A stretch of 64,000 nucleotides of DNA from Cinclus cinclus (GCF_963662255.1 NC_085068.1:1488001-1552000); one strand, 5' to 3'; positions 1-11,533 are shown, counted from the first letter of the stretch. Notes: a model not told the origin generated them from the sequence alone. Translations and numbers: made by a program.

Positions 1-3000
1 CCGCATCGAGTCCTTGTCCTCGGCCATCGCCGAGGGACAAACCCTGGACCTCAACTGCGTGGTGGCGGGGTCTGGCCCCACCACTGTGATGTGGTACAAG
101 CGTGGTGGCTCCCTGCCTGTTGGCCACCAGGTAGGGGACCAGGGGAGGGTCACTCTGAATTTGTCCCATCCCCTGCTCTATGGCGCTGACTTGTCCCTTA
201 ATTGTTCCCTCTAGGTGTCAGGTACCCGCCTGCGTATCCCCCAGGTGACAGCAGCCGATTCAGGGGAGTACGTGTGCCGAGTAACATCAGGTGGCATCAC
301 ACAGGAGACATCCCTCATTGTCACCATCGATGATGGAGACAATCCATCCCACTGTGAGTGCCACCCTCCAGGGGACAGGTTCCTACTGGTGTCAGGGACC
401 ACTGGGGCCATTCACCCTCAACCCTGCCCATGCAGCCACCGGCATCAGTCCACCCATCCACATTGAGTCCTCAGCATCCTCTGTCACTGAGGGACAGACT
501 CTGGACCTGGACTGCGTGGTGGCCAGCCAGGGACAGGCCACCATCACCTGGTACAAGCGCGGTGGGGCTCTCCCAGCCAAGCACCAGGTAAGTAGGGTGG
601 GGTGGGGGATGGTGGTTGCTGTGCATGGCTGGGTGATGCCACCACCTCCTGTTATTTTGTCCCCAGATTTCAGGGTCCCAGCTGCGGCTGTCACAGCTCT
701 CCGTGGCTGATTCAGGAGAGTACGTGTGTCGAGCTGACACTGGCAGCATCTCCCATGAGGCCATTGTCTCTGTCACTGTTACCTCCCGTGACAGCTCCAG
801 CTACCGTGAGTGTGGTCACAGGATGAGGGAGGAGGCTGAGGAGAGATGGGTGATGTGAGGGACCTTGTGGCCTCTCTGTCCCTTTGTCCCCCACAGGTCT
901 GCAGAGCCCCATCATCTCCATCGACCCACACAGCATGGCAGTGGCACCAGGTGAAGGTGCCACCTTCAAGTGCCGTGTCCATGATGGCGCCCAGCCTGTC
1001 AACATCACTTGGCGGGTGGGACCTGGCCAACACCTCCAAGGTATGGCAGTCCCCAGGGTGGCCCTGGCATGGTCCTGAGGGTGGCCCTGGTGCTGATAGC
1101 TCCTCCTTGCCCAGACAATGTGAAGATCAGTGCCAACGGATCAGTCATCTCTATCACTGGTGCCCATGTGGGCAACCAGGGCGCCTACCACTGCGTGGCC
1201 TCCAACCGCTTTGGTGTTGCCAGCAGCGTTGTCAACCTTGTGGTGCAAGGTATGAGGTGGCCAGGATGGCCCTGTCCCTGTCTCCATGTGCTCCAGGTAC
1301 CCTCAGGGTGGTCTTCCTGTCACCATGCTGGTGTCCTTCAGGTACCACTGGAGTGATGGTGGCCTTATCCCCATCTCCTTTCCATGCTTCAGGTGCTCCT
1401 GGAGTGGTGGTGCCCCATTCCCATGCAGATGTTCTCCATGGGTTTTGGATGTTCCTGAGATGTTTTGTCCCCATCCCCACACTCACGCTCATTTCCTCCC
1501 ATGCTCCCAATGTTCCCAGGGTGATGGGTGCCCCTATGGCCAGGCACCTTCCAGGTGCCCTTCATGGTGGTGTCCCAATCCCCACCCCAATGCCCTCCTC
1601 CTTCTCCAGGTGCCCCCACAGTGTCAGTGATGCCACCAGGCCCCGTGACAGTGAAGGAGGGCAAATCCCTGAGCCTGGAGTGTCTGGGCCAGGGAGAGCC
1701 GCGGCCACTGGTGCGTTGGAGCCGCCTGAGCTCCCGGCAGAAGGTGGAGCACCAGACGCTGCTGCACATGGACAGCCAGGCCATCCTGCAGGTGAGGGGG
1801 CACCATGGGGTACTATGGGGCACCATGGGGCACTGAGGAATGCCCGGTGCTCATCCCCACCCCATCCCCTCCAGCTCTCACCGGCCAAGCTGGAGCACGC
1901 CGGGACCTACGTGTGCACGGCGCATAGTGCCCTGGGCTCAGCGCAGGCACGAGTGGATGTCAGCGTGGAGTCAGCGCAGCAGCACCCTGGGGCCCCCGAG
2001 GTCACCGCACCATCTACTGTAACCGTGGTGGCTGGGGACACCGCCACACTGCACTGCGTGGCCAGAGGTATGGGGAGCCTGGATGACAGTGGTGAAGTAG
2101 GGAGGTCCTGAGCAGTACCTGACACCACAATGATGGGCATGGTGTGGTCATAGGTGACCCAGTGCCCCAGATTGAGTGGTCAAAGCTGCGGGCACCCCTG
2201 CCCTGGCAGCACCGCGTGGTGAACGGCAGCCTGGTCATCCCTCGTGCAGCGCAGCAGGACTCGGGCCAGTACATCTGCAATGCCAGCAGCCCCATCGGTT
2301 CCACCGAAATCTTTGTCACCCTTGATGTGGAGAGTAAGAAGGGGACAGCAAGGGGTTGGGATGCCGCTGGGTTCCTGCTGCCAGCTCCACTGTGGCCATC
2401 ACCTGTCCTTCCTCTGCATGTGGCCACCTCCATCACCACTTCCACCCTTACATCCAGCCCTTCCTCATGGGACCATCCTTGCTCCATTGCTGCACTCATT
2501 CTCCTCAAGCTCCATCACCAACCCTGTGTATGTGTCCACCTTCTTGTCCCATCCCTGTGCATGTCCCTCTCCACTTCTGCTCTCTCATCCATCCATCCAT
2601 CCATCCATCCATCCATCCATCCATCCATCCATCTATCTATCCATCATGGATTCATCCATGGCTCATCCATCCCAGCTCAAACCCATCTCCCTATCTCTGC
2701 TCATATCTCTCCTTCCATCTCTTCCTCATGGATCGGTCCATCTCATTCATCCCAGCACACACCCATCTCTCTATCTCCTCACTCTAACATCCTTTTCTTT
2801 CTTGTGGATTCACCCATCACTCATCCATCACAGTTGATGTCCATCTCTCCATCTGTCTTTCCCTTGTGGATTCATCAATCCCAGCACACATCCATCTCCC
2901 CATCTCCTTACTCTTCCATCCATTTCGTCCTTGTGAATTCACCCATCTCTCATCCATCATAGCTCACATCCATCTCTCCATCTCCTCTCATGCCCCTCCA

Positions 3001-6000
3001 TCCATCCCTTCCTGGTGGACTCGTCCATTGCTCATCCACTCCAGCTGACATTCCTGTCTGTTTCCTCTCATACCCCTCCATGCATCCCATCCTTGTGCAT
3101 CCACCCATCTCTTGTCCATCTTAGCACATGCCATCTCTCCATCTCCTCTCACACCTTTTCCATCCACCCATTCCTAGTACATTCATCCATCATTCAATCT
3201 TTCCAGCTCACATCCAACTCTACATTTCCTGACTCCTGCATCCATCTTCTTGTGTATCATCTATCTCATCCATCCCAACACACACCCATCTCCATTACCC
3301 CATACATCCCTCACCAGACACCCTCCTTCCCCACTGACCCATTCCTGGCCCTGTCACGGCTGACAGCTCCACCCATCCTGCAGCACCTCCATATGCCACC
3401 ATCCTCCCGGAGGACGCAGCGGTGCGGGCAGGTGACACGTTGCAGGTGCAGTGCCTGGCCCATGGCACCCCTCCACTCCACTACACCTGGGACAAGGTGA
3501 ACGGCAGCCTCTCGGCACGCGTGGCCCAGCGCGCTGGCCTCCTCCGCCTCAGCCCCGCAGCCCCTGCTGACACGGGCACCTACCGCTGCCTCGTCACCAA
3601 CCACGTCGGCAGCGCTGAGGCCTTTGCCCGTGTGGCTGTTCATGGTGAGCCCATCCCTGGCCTGGGTACCATTGGTGCTCCGCACTGGGTGGTGGCAGTG
3701 CTGCCGGGTGCCCTCAGAGCTCTGCATCTTGTCCAGGCAGTCCTGGTCCTGGCAGGTACCCCTAGGGCTCCACATCCTGCCTGGGTGGTGCCATTGGGTA
3801 CCACCGGGGCTCTGCATCTCACAGGGATGATGCAAGTGCCTCTGGGTACCACTGGGGCTCTGCATCCCTTCCAGGTGGTGCTGGTGAAGGTGGGGACATC
3901 ACTGGTGGTCCCTTGGTGGTACGGGTGACACCAGGGAGACTCGTCAAGGGGGTGGGTGGCACTGCCGAATTCGCCTGCTCTGTCTCCGGGGACCCCCGTG
4001 CCCATGTGGAGTGGCTGAAGGAAGGTGGGGAGCTGCCCCCCACCCACAGCGTGCGGGATGGGGTGCTGCGGTAAGGAACACGGGACAGGGAGGTGGGATC
4101 CCCACACCAGTCCCCTGTGGGGTGCCTCACCTTGGCTGTGTCCCTGCAGGATGCCGGAGCTGGCGTCTGGGGCACAGGGCGTGTACGTATGCCGGGCCAG
4201 TGCCCTGGGCAGGCAGGCAGAGGACCGGGCCACCCTCACTGTTCAGGGTAGGAGCATCACCCTGGCACCAGGGGACATGTCCACCCCCTGACCTGTCCCC
4301 CACCACCAAGGGCATCCTGGGACCCCCATGTACCCCCACCAAGGGTCACCCCAACACTTTCCATTTCACTATACATCCAGGCACCCTGACAGCTCCCAAT
4401 GCCCATGGTGACTCAAATCTCTCCTCAAACCTGCAGGCACCCCAATACCCCCCACCCTCCCCCATGACTGTGGACACCCCAACACAATCAGTCTCTCTCC
4501 ACACCCACCCCAGCCCCCTATCTCTTCCCACACCCATGACCACCACATGTCTCCCTATGCTCACAAGGACTCCCAACATGTCTGACCTTGCCCCATTCCC
4601 CATTCCCAGAGCCACCCCGATTGTCCCACATGCCCTAAAGAACCCCGTTTCTCCCTGTTTCCCACTCGGGTGCCAGACTGCAATACCTCCCTGTGTCAGG
4701 AGTTCACTCCAAATTCCCACTGTCCCCCAAGCTCTCCCCAGGGCCCTGATCAACATCCGGACTGCAGTGCAGACAGTGCTGGCAGGGACAACAGTGGAGC
4801 TGGAGTGCCTGGGCTTGGGGGAACCCCATCCCCATGTCACCTGGAGCAAAGTGGGAGGCCACATCCGCCCCGGGGTGCTGGTCCGTGCTGGCACCCTCAC
4901 CATCGAGCAGGTGGAGCGGGCGGATGCCGGGCAGTATCGCTGCACCGCCACCAACGCTGTGGGCACTGTCCAGTCCCATGTCATCTTCCACGTGCAAGGT
5001 GAACAGAGGGACACAGAGGTGGGGATACACACCGTGTCACCGCAGGGTGGTGACACCTCCGTGCATCCTTAGCCGCTCCTCAAATTGCCGGGCAGCCCGA
5101 GGTGAAGGAGGTGTCCCTCGGATCAGCAGCTGTTTTGCCGTGCTTGGCATCTGGCTTCCCAGTGCCAGAGATCACCTGGAGCAAGGTGCGATGGAGGGGT
5201 GGAGGGTGGGAGTGGCAGGGGTTGTGGGAGAGCTGACTCCCCTTCACTCTGCCACAGCTGGAGGGCGAGCTGCCGGTGGGTGCCAAGGTGCAGGGGAACG
5301 TGCTGACACTGCCAGCCGTGCGCCCCGAGGATGCTGGCGTCTACACCTGTGTGGCCACCAACCACCGTGGCCAGCAGACAGCTTACTACGTGCTGAAGGT
5401 CCAAGGTGAGGACAGACAGAGGGACAGATGGATGGATGGGAGTGGGGGTGATGTGCCCTGCCCCTCCTTACCCCCCCATCTCTGCAGAGCATGTGGTCCC
5501 CTATTTTGGACTGTCACCCCGCTCCTTCCTCCCCCTGCCCACCATCAAGGACGCCTACAAGAGGTTTGAGATCCTCATTACCTTCCGACCTGATGCTGCC
5601 GATGGTGAGTCTGTGGGCCCCATTGTGTCCTCTGTGTCCCCCTTCATGTCCCATCCATCATTTCCCCCTCCCCTCCTTTATCTCCCGTTCTCTATTTATC
5701 TGAGAACCTCCAGTTTATGGGGGGTTTCTCCTCCATTTTGGGAGGTTTTTGGGGTTCCCTAGGACATGTCCCCCACCTCAAGAGGGGTCTGTCCCATCTG
5801 ATCCCCTGCCACCCCTCAGGACTTCTCCTCTACAACGGGCAGCGGAAGAACAGTGGTGCCGACTTCATCTCCTTCGGGTTGGTGGGTGGACGCCCCGAAT
5901 TTAGGTGAGGCCTATGAGTGGGTGCTATGGGAGAGGTGGGAGATGGGTGCCAGCACCCACCCACACCCCTTGTACCCCCAAAAAATCAGGTTTGATGCTG

Positions 6001-9000
6001 GTTCGGGCATGGCCACCATCCGTCACCCCACAGCACTGCGGCTGGGCGAGTATCACACTGTGCGGCTGCTCCGCAACCTCACCTGGGGCTCACTGGGCCT
6101 GGACAGGCACCCCACTGTGAACGGCACCTCCCAGGTATCATTTTGGGGTGGGGTGTAGGGTGGGGGTCAAGGGTGCTAGAGGTGGTGCCCACCCTCTTGT
6201 GCCTGCAGGGGAAGTTCCAAGGGCTGGATCTGAATGAGGAGCTCTACCTGGGGGGGTACCCTGACATTGGCGCTGTGGCAAAGACGGGGCTCAGCCGGGG
6301 TTTCATGGGTGAGTGAGGGGTTTAGGGGGGCACCGGACTGAGGGGACATTGGGCATCATGTGACGGTTCTGCCCATCTCCACCACCCCACAGGCTGTGTG
6401 CGCCAGCTCCGCATCCAAGGGGAAGAGGTGGCCTTTGGGGATATGGACCTTCAGGCGCATGGTGTCACCAATTGTCCCACCTGCCAGGACCGGCCGTGCC
6501 AGGTGAGGATGGAGGGGAGGAGGTAATACCCTCTCATCCCTGCCCACTGCTGACACCCATGTCACCCTTCACCCAGAACGGCGGCGTGTGCCAGGACGAT
6601 GAGAGTGGCACCTACGTCTGCCGATGTCCCCACGGTTTCACTGGCAGCAACTGCGAGTACTCGCAGGCTTTGCACTGTCACCCGGGTAGGTCACAACACT
6701 CCCTCCATGAGGACATCATCCCAGCGTCCCCTCAGGATGGATACTCATGTCTTCTCACCCTACAGAGGCGTGTGGGCCTGATGCCACCTGTGTCAACTGG
6801 CTGGATGGGCAGGGCTACACCTGCCGCTGCCACCTGGGCAAGACTGGGGAGAGGTGCACGGAGGGTGAGCGACACAGTGACACATCTGGCACCAACCTGG
6901 GACATGGGGATGGGGACCACCTAGGGAAATGGTGACATGGCTGGGACTACCTTGATGAAGTGGGTGTAGGATTGGGGACTACTCCAGAGAGATAGGGACA
7001 GGCTGGGACTACCCTGTTGACATGGGGATAAAGATGGGGTGGGGTTGGGTACCACCCTGGGGTAGTGGCAAGAGATAAGGAGCAGCCTGGAAAGATGGGC
7101 ATTATGGGGATGGAGGCTGGGGTCCCATCCTGGGGATGTTAGTTGGGTCTCACCATGGGGGTTGGACATTAAGCCCCACTGTGGGGTTGGAAGCTGGGGA
7201 TAAAGGCTGGGATGGATTATTTGGTCCCATCATGGGGATGAAGGTTGGGATGGATGGGTGGATGGGTGGATGTGTGGATGGATGGATGGATGGCTGGCTG
7301 GCTGGCTGGCTGGCTGGCTGTCCCACCCTGGGTATGAAGGCTGTGGATGGATGTTGCTCTGAGGATGGAGCTGGAGGTCCCACCCTGAGGATGGGGGGAT
7401 CCCACACTGGGCACTGACTGGGGTGTGCAGGTGAGGTGGTGAATGTGCCATCATTCGATGAGGAGGGAGCCTTCATCTCATACCCACCCCTCACCAACGT
7501 GCACCATGAGCTGCGGCTGGAGGTTGAGTTCCTGCCGCTGGCACCCGATGGGCTCCTGCTCTTCAGTGCTGGCAAAGCTGCCCCTGTTGAGGATTTCGTA
7601 GCCTTGGCCATGATCGGTGGCTACCTCGAGTTCCGCTATGAGCTGGGCTCAGGTGGGTGGCACAGGGCACTGTGGAGATTTCAGCTCTGCGAACATCCCT
7701 GGTCATCCCCCAGCGCCCCCCATAACACCATCCCCCATCCCCACAGGCCCAGCAGTGCTGCGGAGTGCAGAGCCGGTGGCCCTGGGCCAGTGGCACTGGG
7801 TGACAGCTGAACGTGTTCACAAGGATGGGACACTGGTGGTGGATGATGCCGCCCCGGTAAAGCGCTCCTCGCCTGGCAAGAGCCAGGGGCTCAACCTGCG
7901 CAGCCCCCTGTACCTGGGGGGCACCGAGCCCCCTCTGCGCCCACCTACCAACGCCTCCTTCCATGGCTGCATTGGAGAGGTGAGACCTTCGCCTTGTGTC
8001 CCCTTGGTGGGCAGGTGACCCCCCTCAGGTGGGGAGGGGATTCCATCATATTGGGGGAATGATCCCCTTGGTGGGGATGGAAGTGACCCCCACTGATGTC
8101 CCCTTGTTGGGGGGGTGACACCTCTTGGTGTCTCCTTGGGAAGATGACCCCGTTGGCGGTGTCCCCTTCCCATTGTTGGGGAGGTGACTTCCCTTCACAT
8201 CCCCTTGTTGAAGTTCTCTCACTGGGTTGATGACGCCTCTCCTTTGTGTCCGCTTGGTTGGAAATGACACCCGTGGCTGAGGGATGGTGCCATTGGTGTC
8301 CCCTTGCTGATGTCCCTTCGTTGGAGAGGTGGCCCTCACTGGCTTCCCCTTGGCGGGGGTGGGGGCGGGGGAAACCCGTTGGCGTCCGGGCTGGTAAGGG
8401 ACCCCGCCAACAGGGCCGTGACGGTGGGCGGTGTCCCCGCAGGTGTCCATCAGCGGGAAGCGGGTGGAGCTGCGGGAGCGGTTCCTGCGCAGCCGGGGGG
8501 TGCGGCCCTGCGGCCACCGCGCCCCGTGTCGGCTGGGGACCCGGGGTGAGAGCGGGGATGGGATGGGGGGATGGGGGCGGTTTGCACGCGTGTATGAACT
8601 GCGTGTGCGTTTGTGTGTGTGTGCATAGGTGTGTGTGCATGTGCACTGTGTGTGTCTGTGCTCTATGGGCACACACACGCAGTGCGCACCTGTTCACTCA
8701 CCTGTGCTATGTGCTCATACAGTGAACACCTGCTCACTGCACTCACCTGTGCCATGTGCTCATACAATGCACACCTGTTTGAATACCTGTTCACTCACCT
8801 GTGCCCAGCATGCCCGTGGGGGCTGTGCCCATGAGTGCTGTGCACACTCACCCGTCACCCCCAGTGACCATGTCCTCCTATCTCCAGGCCCGCACTGTGA
8901 GGAGGAGGAGGAGGAGGAGCAGGCCAAAGGCTGTCACCCCTCCCGGCCCTGCCTGCACGGTGGCTCCTGTGTCCATGGCTCCTGCCACTGCCCCCCTGGA

Positions 9001-11259
9001 CACAGCGGGGCCCACTGCCAGCACCGTGAGGGGACAGCACAGGGACATGGGGAGAGGTCTTGGGGACACCTAGGGCCAAGGAGAGCATGCTGGGACACTG
9101 CCAGCACAGTGAGGGGGGAACACATGGAGGGAAAAGGGAGGACACCTGGGGACACTTGCAGACACAGAAGGACATCTCAGTTCTCTGAAGGATGTGGTGG
9201 GAACAAAGGAAACACATAGGGACACAAGGCACACACACACTTGGGGATACTTGGAAATACCTGGGGACACTTGGAGACAGTTTGGGATGTGTGGGGACAT
9301 TGGGAAACTTGAGAACATGGGGAGACACTTGGGGACATGGGAGGAAGTCACTTAGGGACACTTGAAGACATGGGGGGGACATACATGGGAACGTCTCACA
9401 GCATTTGGAGACACCTGGGACATGGGGTAACACCTGGGGACACCTGGAGACCCTTGTGGATTGACTGGGGATACAGAGGAACACCTGGGTACATGGCAGG
9501 GACACGTGCTTGGGGAATACTTGGGGAAACCTGGAACAACTGCAGACACCCAGGAACATAGTGGGGGGGCACTTGGGAACAGCAAGGGGATACATGCCCC
9601 CCCCCTTTACTCCCTCTTGTCCCATAGGCTCAGCACTGGCAGAGCTGGAGCTGGACTGGCAGGAGGGCAGTGGGGGTGGCGGTGGGTCCCTGCACCCGTT
9701 TCCCCTTTTCCCCCCCAAACTGTGGGTGGGGTCCCCTCCTCCCATCCCCCCCTGATCCGCCATCTTCCCCCAGATGCCCCTGGGCAGTTCAGCGCTTCAT
9801 TCCAGGAGGGATCATACCTGGCCCTTCCCGGGCACCTCTTCCCTCGTGGGTGAGTGGCGCAGGACACCCAAACTGGGTGCTGCACCTCTGCCATGGCACC
9901 CCCCCGTTTTGGGGTGCTGCACGCCCCCCCATGGCATTACACTCTGTATGGTGCTGCTCCCCACCACCCAAGTCCTCCCCTCACAGCCCCCCCGAGGCTC
10001 CCGAGACCATCGAGCTGGAGCTGCGGACACACAGCGCCCAGGGGCTGCTGTTGTGGCACGGCACGGTGAGAGAGGGGACAGGGTAACAGGGAGGGCACTG
10101 GGCTGAGAGACCCTCGGGCGGGGGTCCAGGTGCCCCCCCCGCTCACACCTCGCTGTGCCTGCAGGAGCCCGGTGAGGGTGGCAGAGCCAAAGATTTCCTT
10201 GGCCTTGGATTGAAGGATGGGCACCTGTTGTTCAGGTGAGGGGACAGCCAGGGTCCCCTGGCATGACATGTGGCACCCAGGGGTCTCTTGAACCTCACAA
10301 GGTGCCTTCTGAGGTGCCCTTCACACTGACACCATGCCCCCCCCCCCACAGTTACCAGCTAGGCAGTGGCGAAGCCACCATCACCTCTGAAGACCCCATC
10401 AATGATGGCGAGTGGCACCGGGTGATGGTGACGAGGTGGGCAGGGGTCTGGGTGTGGGGTGGGTGGGGTAGGGTTGGGGTGCAGGTGCTGACAGTGCCCC
10501 ACAGGGAGGGCCGGCATGGGCAGCTCCAGGTGGATGGAGAGGAGCCAGTGAGTGGGGAATCACCCGGATCCAACATCATGGCCAACACTGAAGGCAGCAT
10601 CTACGTGGGTACGGTGGGACATGTGGACACGGGGGGGACATAGGGTCATGAGGAGGATGGGTTGGGACACAGATGGACATAGGGTGGATGTGGGATGGAC
10701 GTGGAATGGACATGAGGTGCATGTGGGATAGACGGGGTGAGGCATGGTATGGCACAGGGGATGGACATGGGGTGGGACACAGATATGGGGTGGGATGTGG
10801 CATGGACACAGAATGGGACATAGGGTGGACATGAGATGACACTTGGGATAAGACACCAGGTGGAACATGAGATTGGACATGGGATGGACATGGGATGGGA
10901 CAGGGTGGAATAGATGATGGGACACAGGGATGGTCACACAGACATGTGGGATGGATGCAGGATGGGACACATGGTGGAACATGGGGTGGGGACACCTGAT
11001 GGGACGCAGGACAGACATGGGCAGGTGTCGCAGGCCAGAATATGGGTGGGCCCAGTGGGTGCCCCTCACCCAGTGCCTCCTGTGTCCCCCTGCAGGCGGT
11101 GCCCCCAACCCCCGCGCCCTCACAGCGGGCAAGTTCAGCTCTGGCATCTCAGGCTGCGTGCGGGGACTGGTGCTGGAGTCCGCCGGGATCCCCCAACACC
11201 CCATCGACCTCCGGCACGGTGCTGTGGGGGGTTCCCCTGTGCCCCCCTGCCCCTCCTAA
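1..11259 (+). CDS. HSPG2: Perlecan (basement membrane heparan sulfate proteoglycan 2), 3' part, 33 exons
   Basis: This is a secreted basement-membrane proteoglycan core protein; the window holds its Ig-rich domain IV end and all of domain V (endorepellin). Exons: <1-130, 215-353, 436-587, 667-805, 897-1040, 1115-1249, 1610-1791, 1875-2067, 2154-2333, 3384-3644, 3875-4070, 4150-4247, 4732-4998, 5073-5185, 5258-5405, 5488-5604, 5820-5904, 5990-6134, 6209-6308, 6393-6502, 6577-6685, 6766-6864, 7431-7652, 7747-7979, 8443-8545, 8888-9025, 9628-9681, 9774-9849, 9987-10065, 10165-10235, 10352-10435, 10505-10608, 11096-11259. Each junction has GT-AG and the phases join into one frame of about 1,522 residues ending in PCPS and TAA, the same last four residues as the human protein. 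The order nine Ig, LG, EGF pair, LG, EGF, LG is diagnostic. The 5' end lies outside the window. Introns are short and GC-rich and several are filled with minisatellites. Least certain are the acceptor at 4731 (chosen for phase) and the exon ending at 8545. Confidence 0.96.
2586..2644. repeat. (ATCC)n microsatellite in HSPG2 intron
   Basis: About eleven uninterrupted ATCC units are followed by ATCT variants. It seeds the larger CATC-rich array that follows in the same 1.05 kb intron. Confidence 0.95.
2645..3330. repeat. CATC-rich minisatellite in HSPG2 intron
   Basis: Degenerate units of roughly 75-80 bases recur, with shared words ATCCCAGC(T/A)CA, CCATCTC(T/C)CCATCTC and CTTGTGGATTCA. It fills nearly all of the intron 2334-3383. 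Confidence 0.8.
3655..3872. repeat. Short tandem repeat in HSPG2 intron
   Basis: Four to five copies of a roughly 50-base unit contain GGTACC, (A/C)GGGCTC and TGCATC before the acceptor of exon 3875-4070. Confidence 0.7.
5488..6864 (+). other. HSPG2: HSPG2 endorepellin LG1 and first two EGF-like repeats
   Basis: Exons 5488-5604, 5820-5904, 5990-6134, 6209-6308 and the start of 6393-6502 encode the first laminin-G-like domain (VPYFG near its start, then [24 protein letters not shown] and [12 protein letters not shown]). The rest of 6393-6502 with 6577-6685 and 6766-6864 encodes two EGF-like repeats with regularly spaced cysteines ([15 protein letters not shown] and [10 protein letters not shown]). 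In mammals this unit begins the endorepellin fragment, which binds endothelial receptors such as VEGFR2 and integrin alpha2beta1. Conservation is high and no break is seen. Confidence 0.93.
6880..7415. repeat. Minisatellite with GGAT/GGCT core in HSPG2 intron
   Basis: Variable G-rich units (GGGACTACC, CATGGGGAT) occupy the intron. They surround a tetranucleotide run of GGAT changing to GGCT at about 7245-7320. Confidence 0.8.
7431..9025 (+). other. HSPG2: HSPG2 endorepellin LG2 and a reduced EGF-like pair
   Basis: Exons 7431-7652, 7747-7979 and 8443-8545 encode the second laminin-G-like domain ([44 protein letters not shown]). Exon 8888-9025 encodes the last EGF-like repeat ([13 protein letters not shown] to GAHCQH). 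Between them the mammalian protein has a full EGF-like repeat. Here exon 8443-8545 stops after a short Cys-poor stretch ([15 protein letters not shown]) and the next exon resumes at PHC followed by seven GAG-encoded glutamates. About 26-30 residues and several cysteines of that repeat are therefore missing from this gene model. Either the repeat has been lost in this lineage or the GC-rich assembly dropped part of the exon. Confidence 0.85.
8600..8800. repeat. GT-rich simple repeat and CACCTG(T)TCACT repeats
   Basis: An imperfect GT run (8605-8660) is followed by several copies of a unit containing CACCTGTTCACTCACCTGTGC. All lies within the HSPG2 intron next to the reduced EGF exon. Confidence 0.75.
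9030..9595. repeat. GGGACACTTGGGGACA-type minisatellite in HSPG2 intron
   Basis: Short units of about 17-20 bases built on GGGGACACTTGG and GGGACATGGG recur more than twenty times with variation, filling the 600-base intron before the LG3 exons. Confidence 0.85.
9628..11259 (+). other. HSPG2: HSPG2 endorepellin LG3 with protease release site
   Basis: Seven exons (9628-9681, 9774-9849, 9987-10065, 10165-10235, 10352-10435, 10505-10608, 11096-11259) encode the linker and third laminin-G-like domain. The linker reads EGSGGG followed by DAPGQF. The human equivalent is EGSGGN-DAPGQY, where BMP1/tolloid proteases cut before the Asp to free the LG3 fragment and where the Ser-Gly is a glycosaminoglycan attachment site. 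The P1 residue is Gly here instead of Asn. Downstream motifs [31 protein letters not shown] and [10 protein letters not shown] follow the family closely, ending in PCPS and the stop codon at 11257-11259. Confidence 0.92.
10612..11035. repeat. GGGATGGACATGG-type minisatellite in HSPG2 intron
   Basis: Units of about 20 bases (GGGATGGACATGGGGTGGGACA and variants) fill the last HSPG2 intron. Confidence 0.85.
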
Positions 11260-11533
11260 CCCACCCTGAAGCAAAGTCTGGGGGGAATTTGGTCAATTTT
11301 ATTCTGTTCAAAAAAAAAAAAAAAAAAGCCACCAGGAGGAAATGGTGCTTTCCTGCCCCGGGTTGACTCTGGGGGGAGGCCGGGACCCCCAAAAATGTTT
11401 ACACCCCCCTTCCACCGGTCCCCCGAAACTGTGCCGGGGTGGCCGGGCCCAGGGTGACGGCGGGGTGGGGGCGCGAGGAACAATCGGGGTGTTGGTAGGA
11501 CCCCCCCCCCCCCCCGAAGGGACAGCTATTAAA
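11260..11533 (+). terminator. HSPG2: HSPG2 3' UTR and candidate poly(A) signal
   Basis: No coding sequence follows the TAA. An uninterrupted run of about 18 A lies at 11310-11327, and a 14-C run near 11502. The first canonical-type poly(A) hexamer I see is ATTAAA at 11528-11533, so the transcript probably ends shortly after 11540. The end could be earlier if an unusual signal near the A tract is used; cDNA would decide. Confidence 0.45.

Larger units (their letters stand above)
1..5405 (+). other. HSPG2: HSPG2 domain IV: nine Ig-like modules, first one partial
   Basis: Exons 1-2 and 3-4 each encode one Ig module of the recurrent perlecan type, with EGQTLDL, a first Cys, W-Y-K-R-G-G and a DSGEYVCR end. 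Exons 5-6, 7-8, 8-9, 10, 11-12, 13 and 14-15 encode seven more, each with a Cys, a Trp about a dozen residues later and a D-[AST]-G-x-Y-x-C terminus. Exon 8 spans the end of one module and the start of the next. The two-exon design with a phase 0 internal splice suggests modules can be gained or lost without a frameshift. Residues [12 protein letters not shown] and LINIRT match the corresponding human modules. In the family this array gives length and binds nidogen, fibronectin and other matrix partners; individual binding sites cannot be read here. Confidence 0.92.

Noticed and set aside
846..2111. 421-residue open frame on the plus strand
   Set aside because: It crosses several HSPG2 introns and exons in mixed frames; the spliced Ig exons explain the coding signal.
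2144..2962. 272-residue open frame rich in HPSIHPS repeats
   Set aside because: Its first part is HSPG2 exon 2154-2333; the rest is translation of an (ATCC)n array.
4742..4998. Acceptor at 4740-4741 for the HSPG2 Ig exon
   Set aside because: Joining exon 4150-4247 at this AG gives an immediate stop in frame; the AG at 4730-4731 keeps phase and restores the conserved [10 protein letters not shown] start.
8855..9763. 302-residue minus-strand frame
   Set aside because: It is a long stop-free read through a minisatellite antisense to HSPG2, with no domain and no splice support.
11310..11327. A-run considered as the tail of a processed pseudogene
   Set aside because: The preceding sequence is the native, intron-containing HSPG2 3' end; no target-site duplication is seen.
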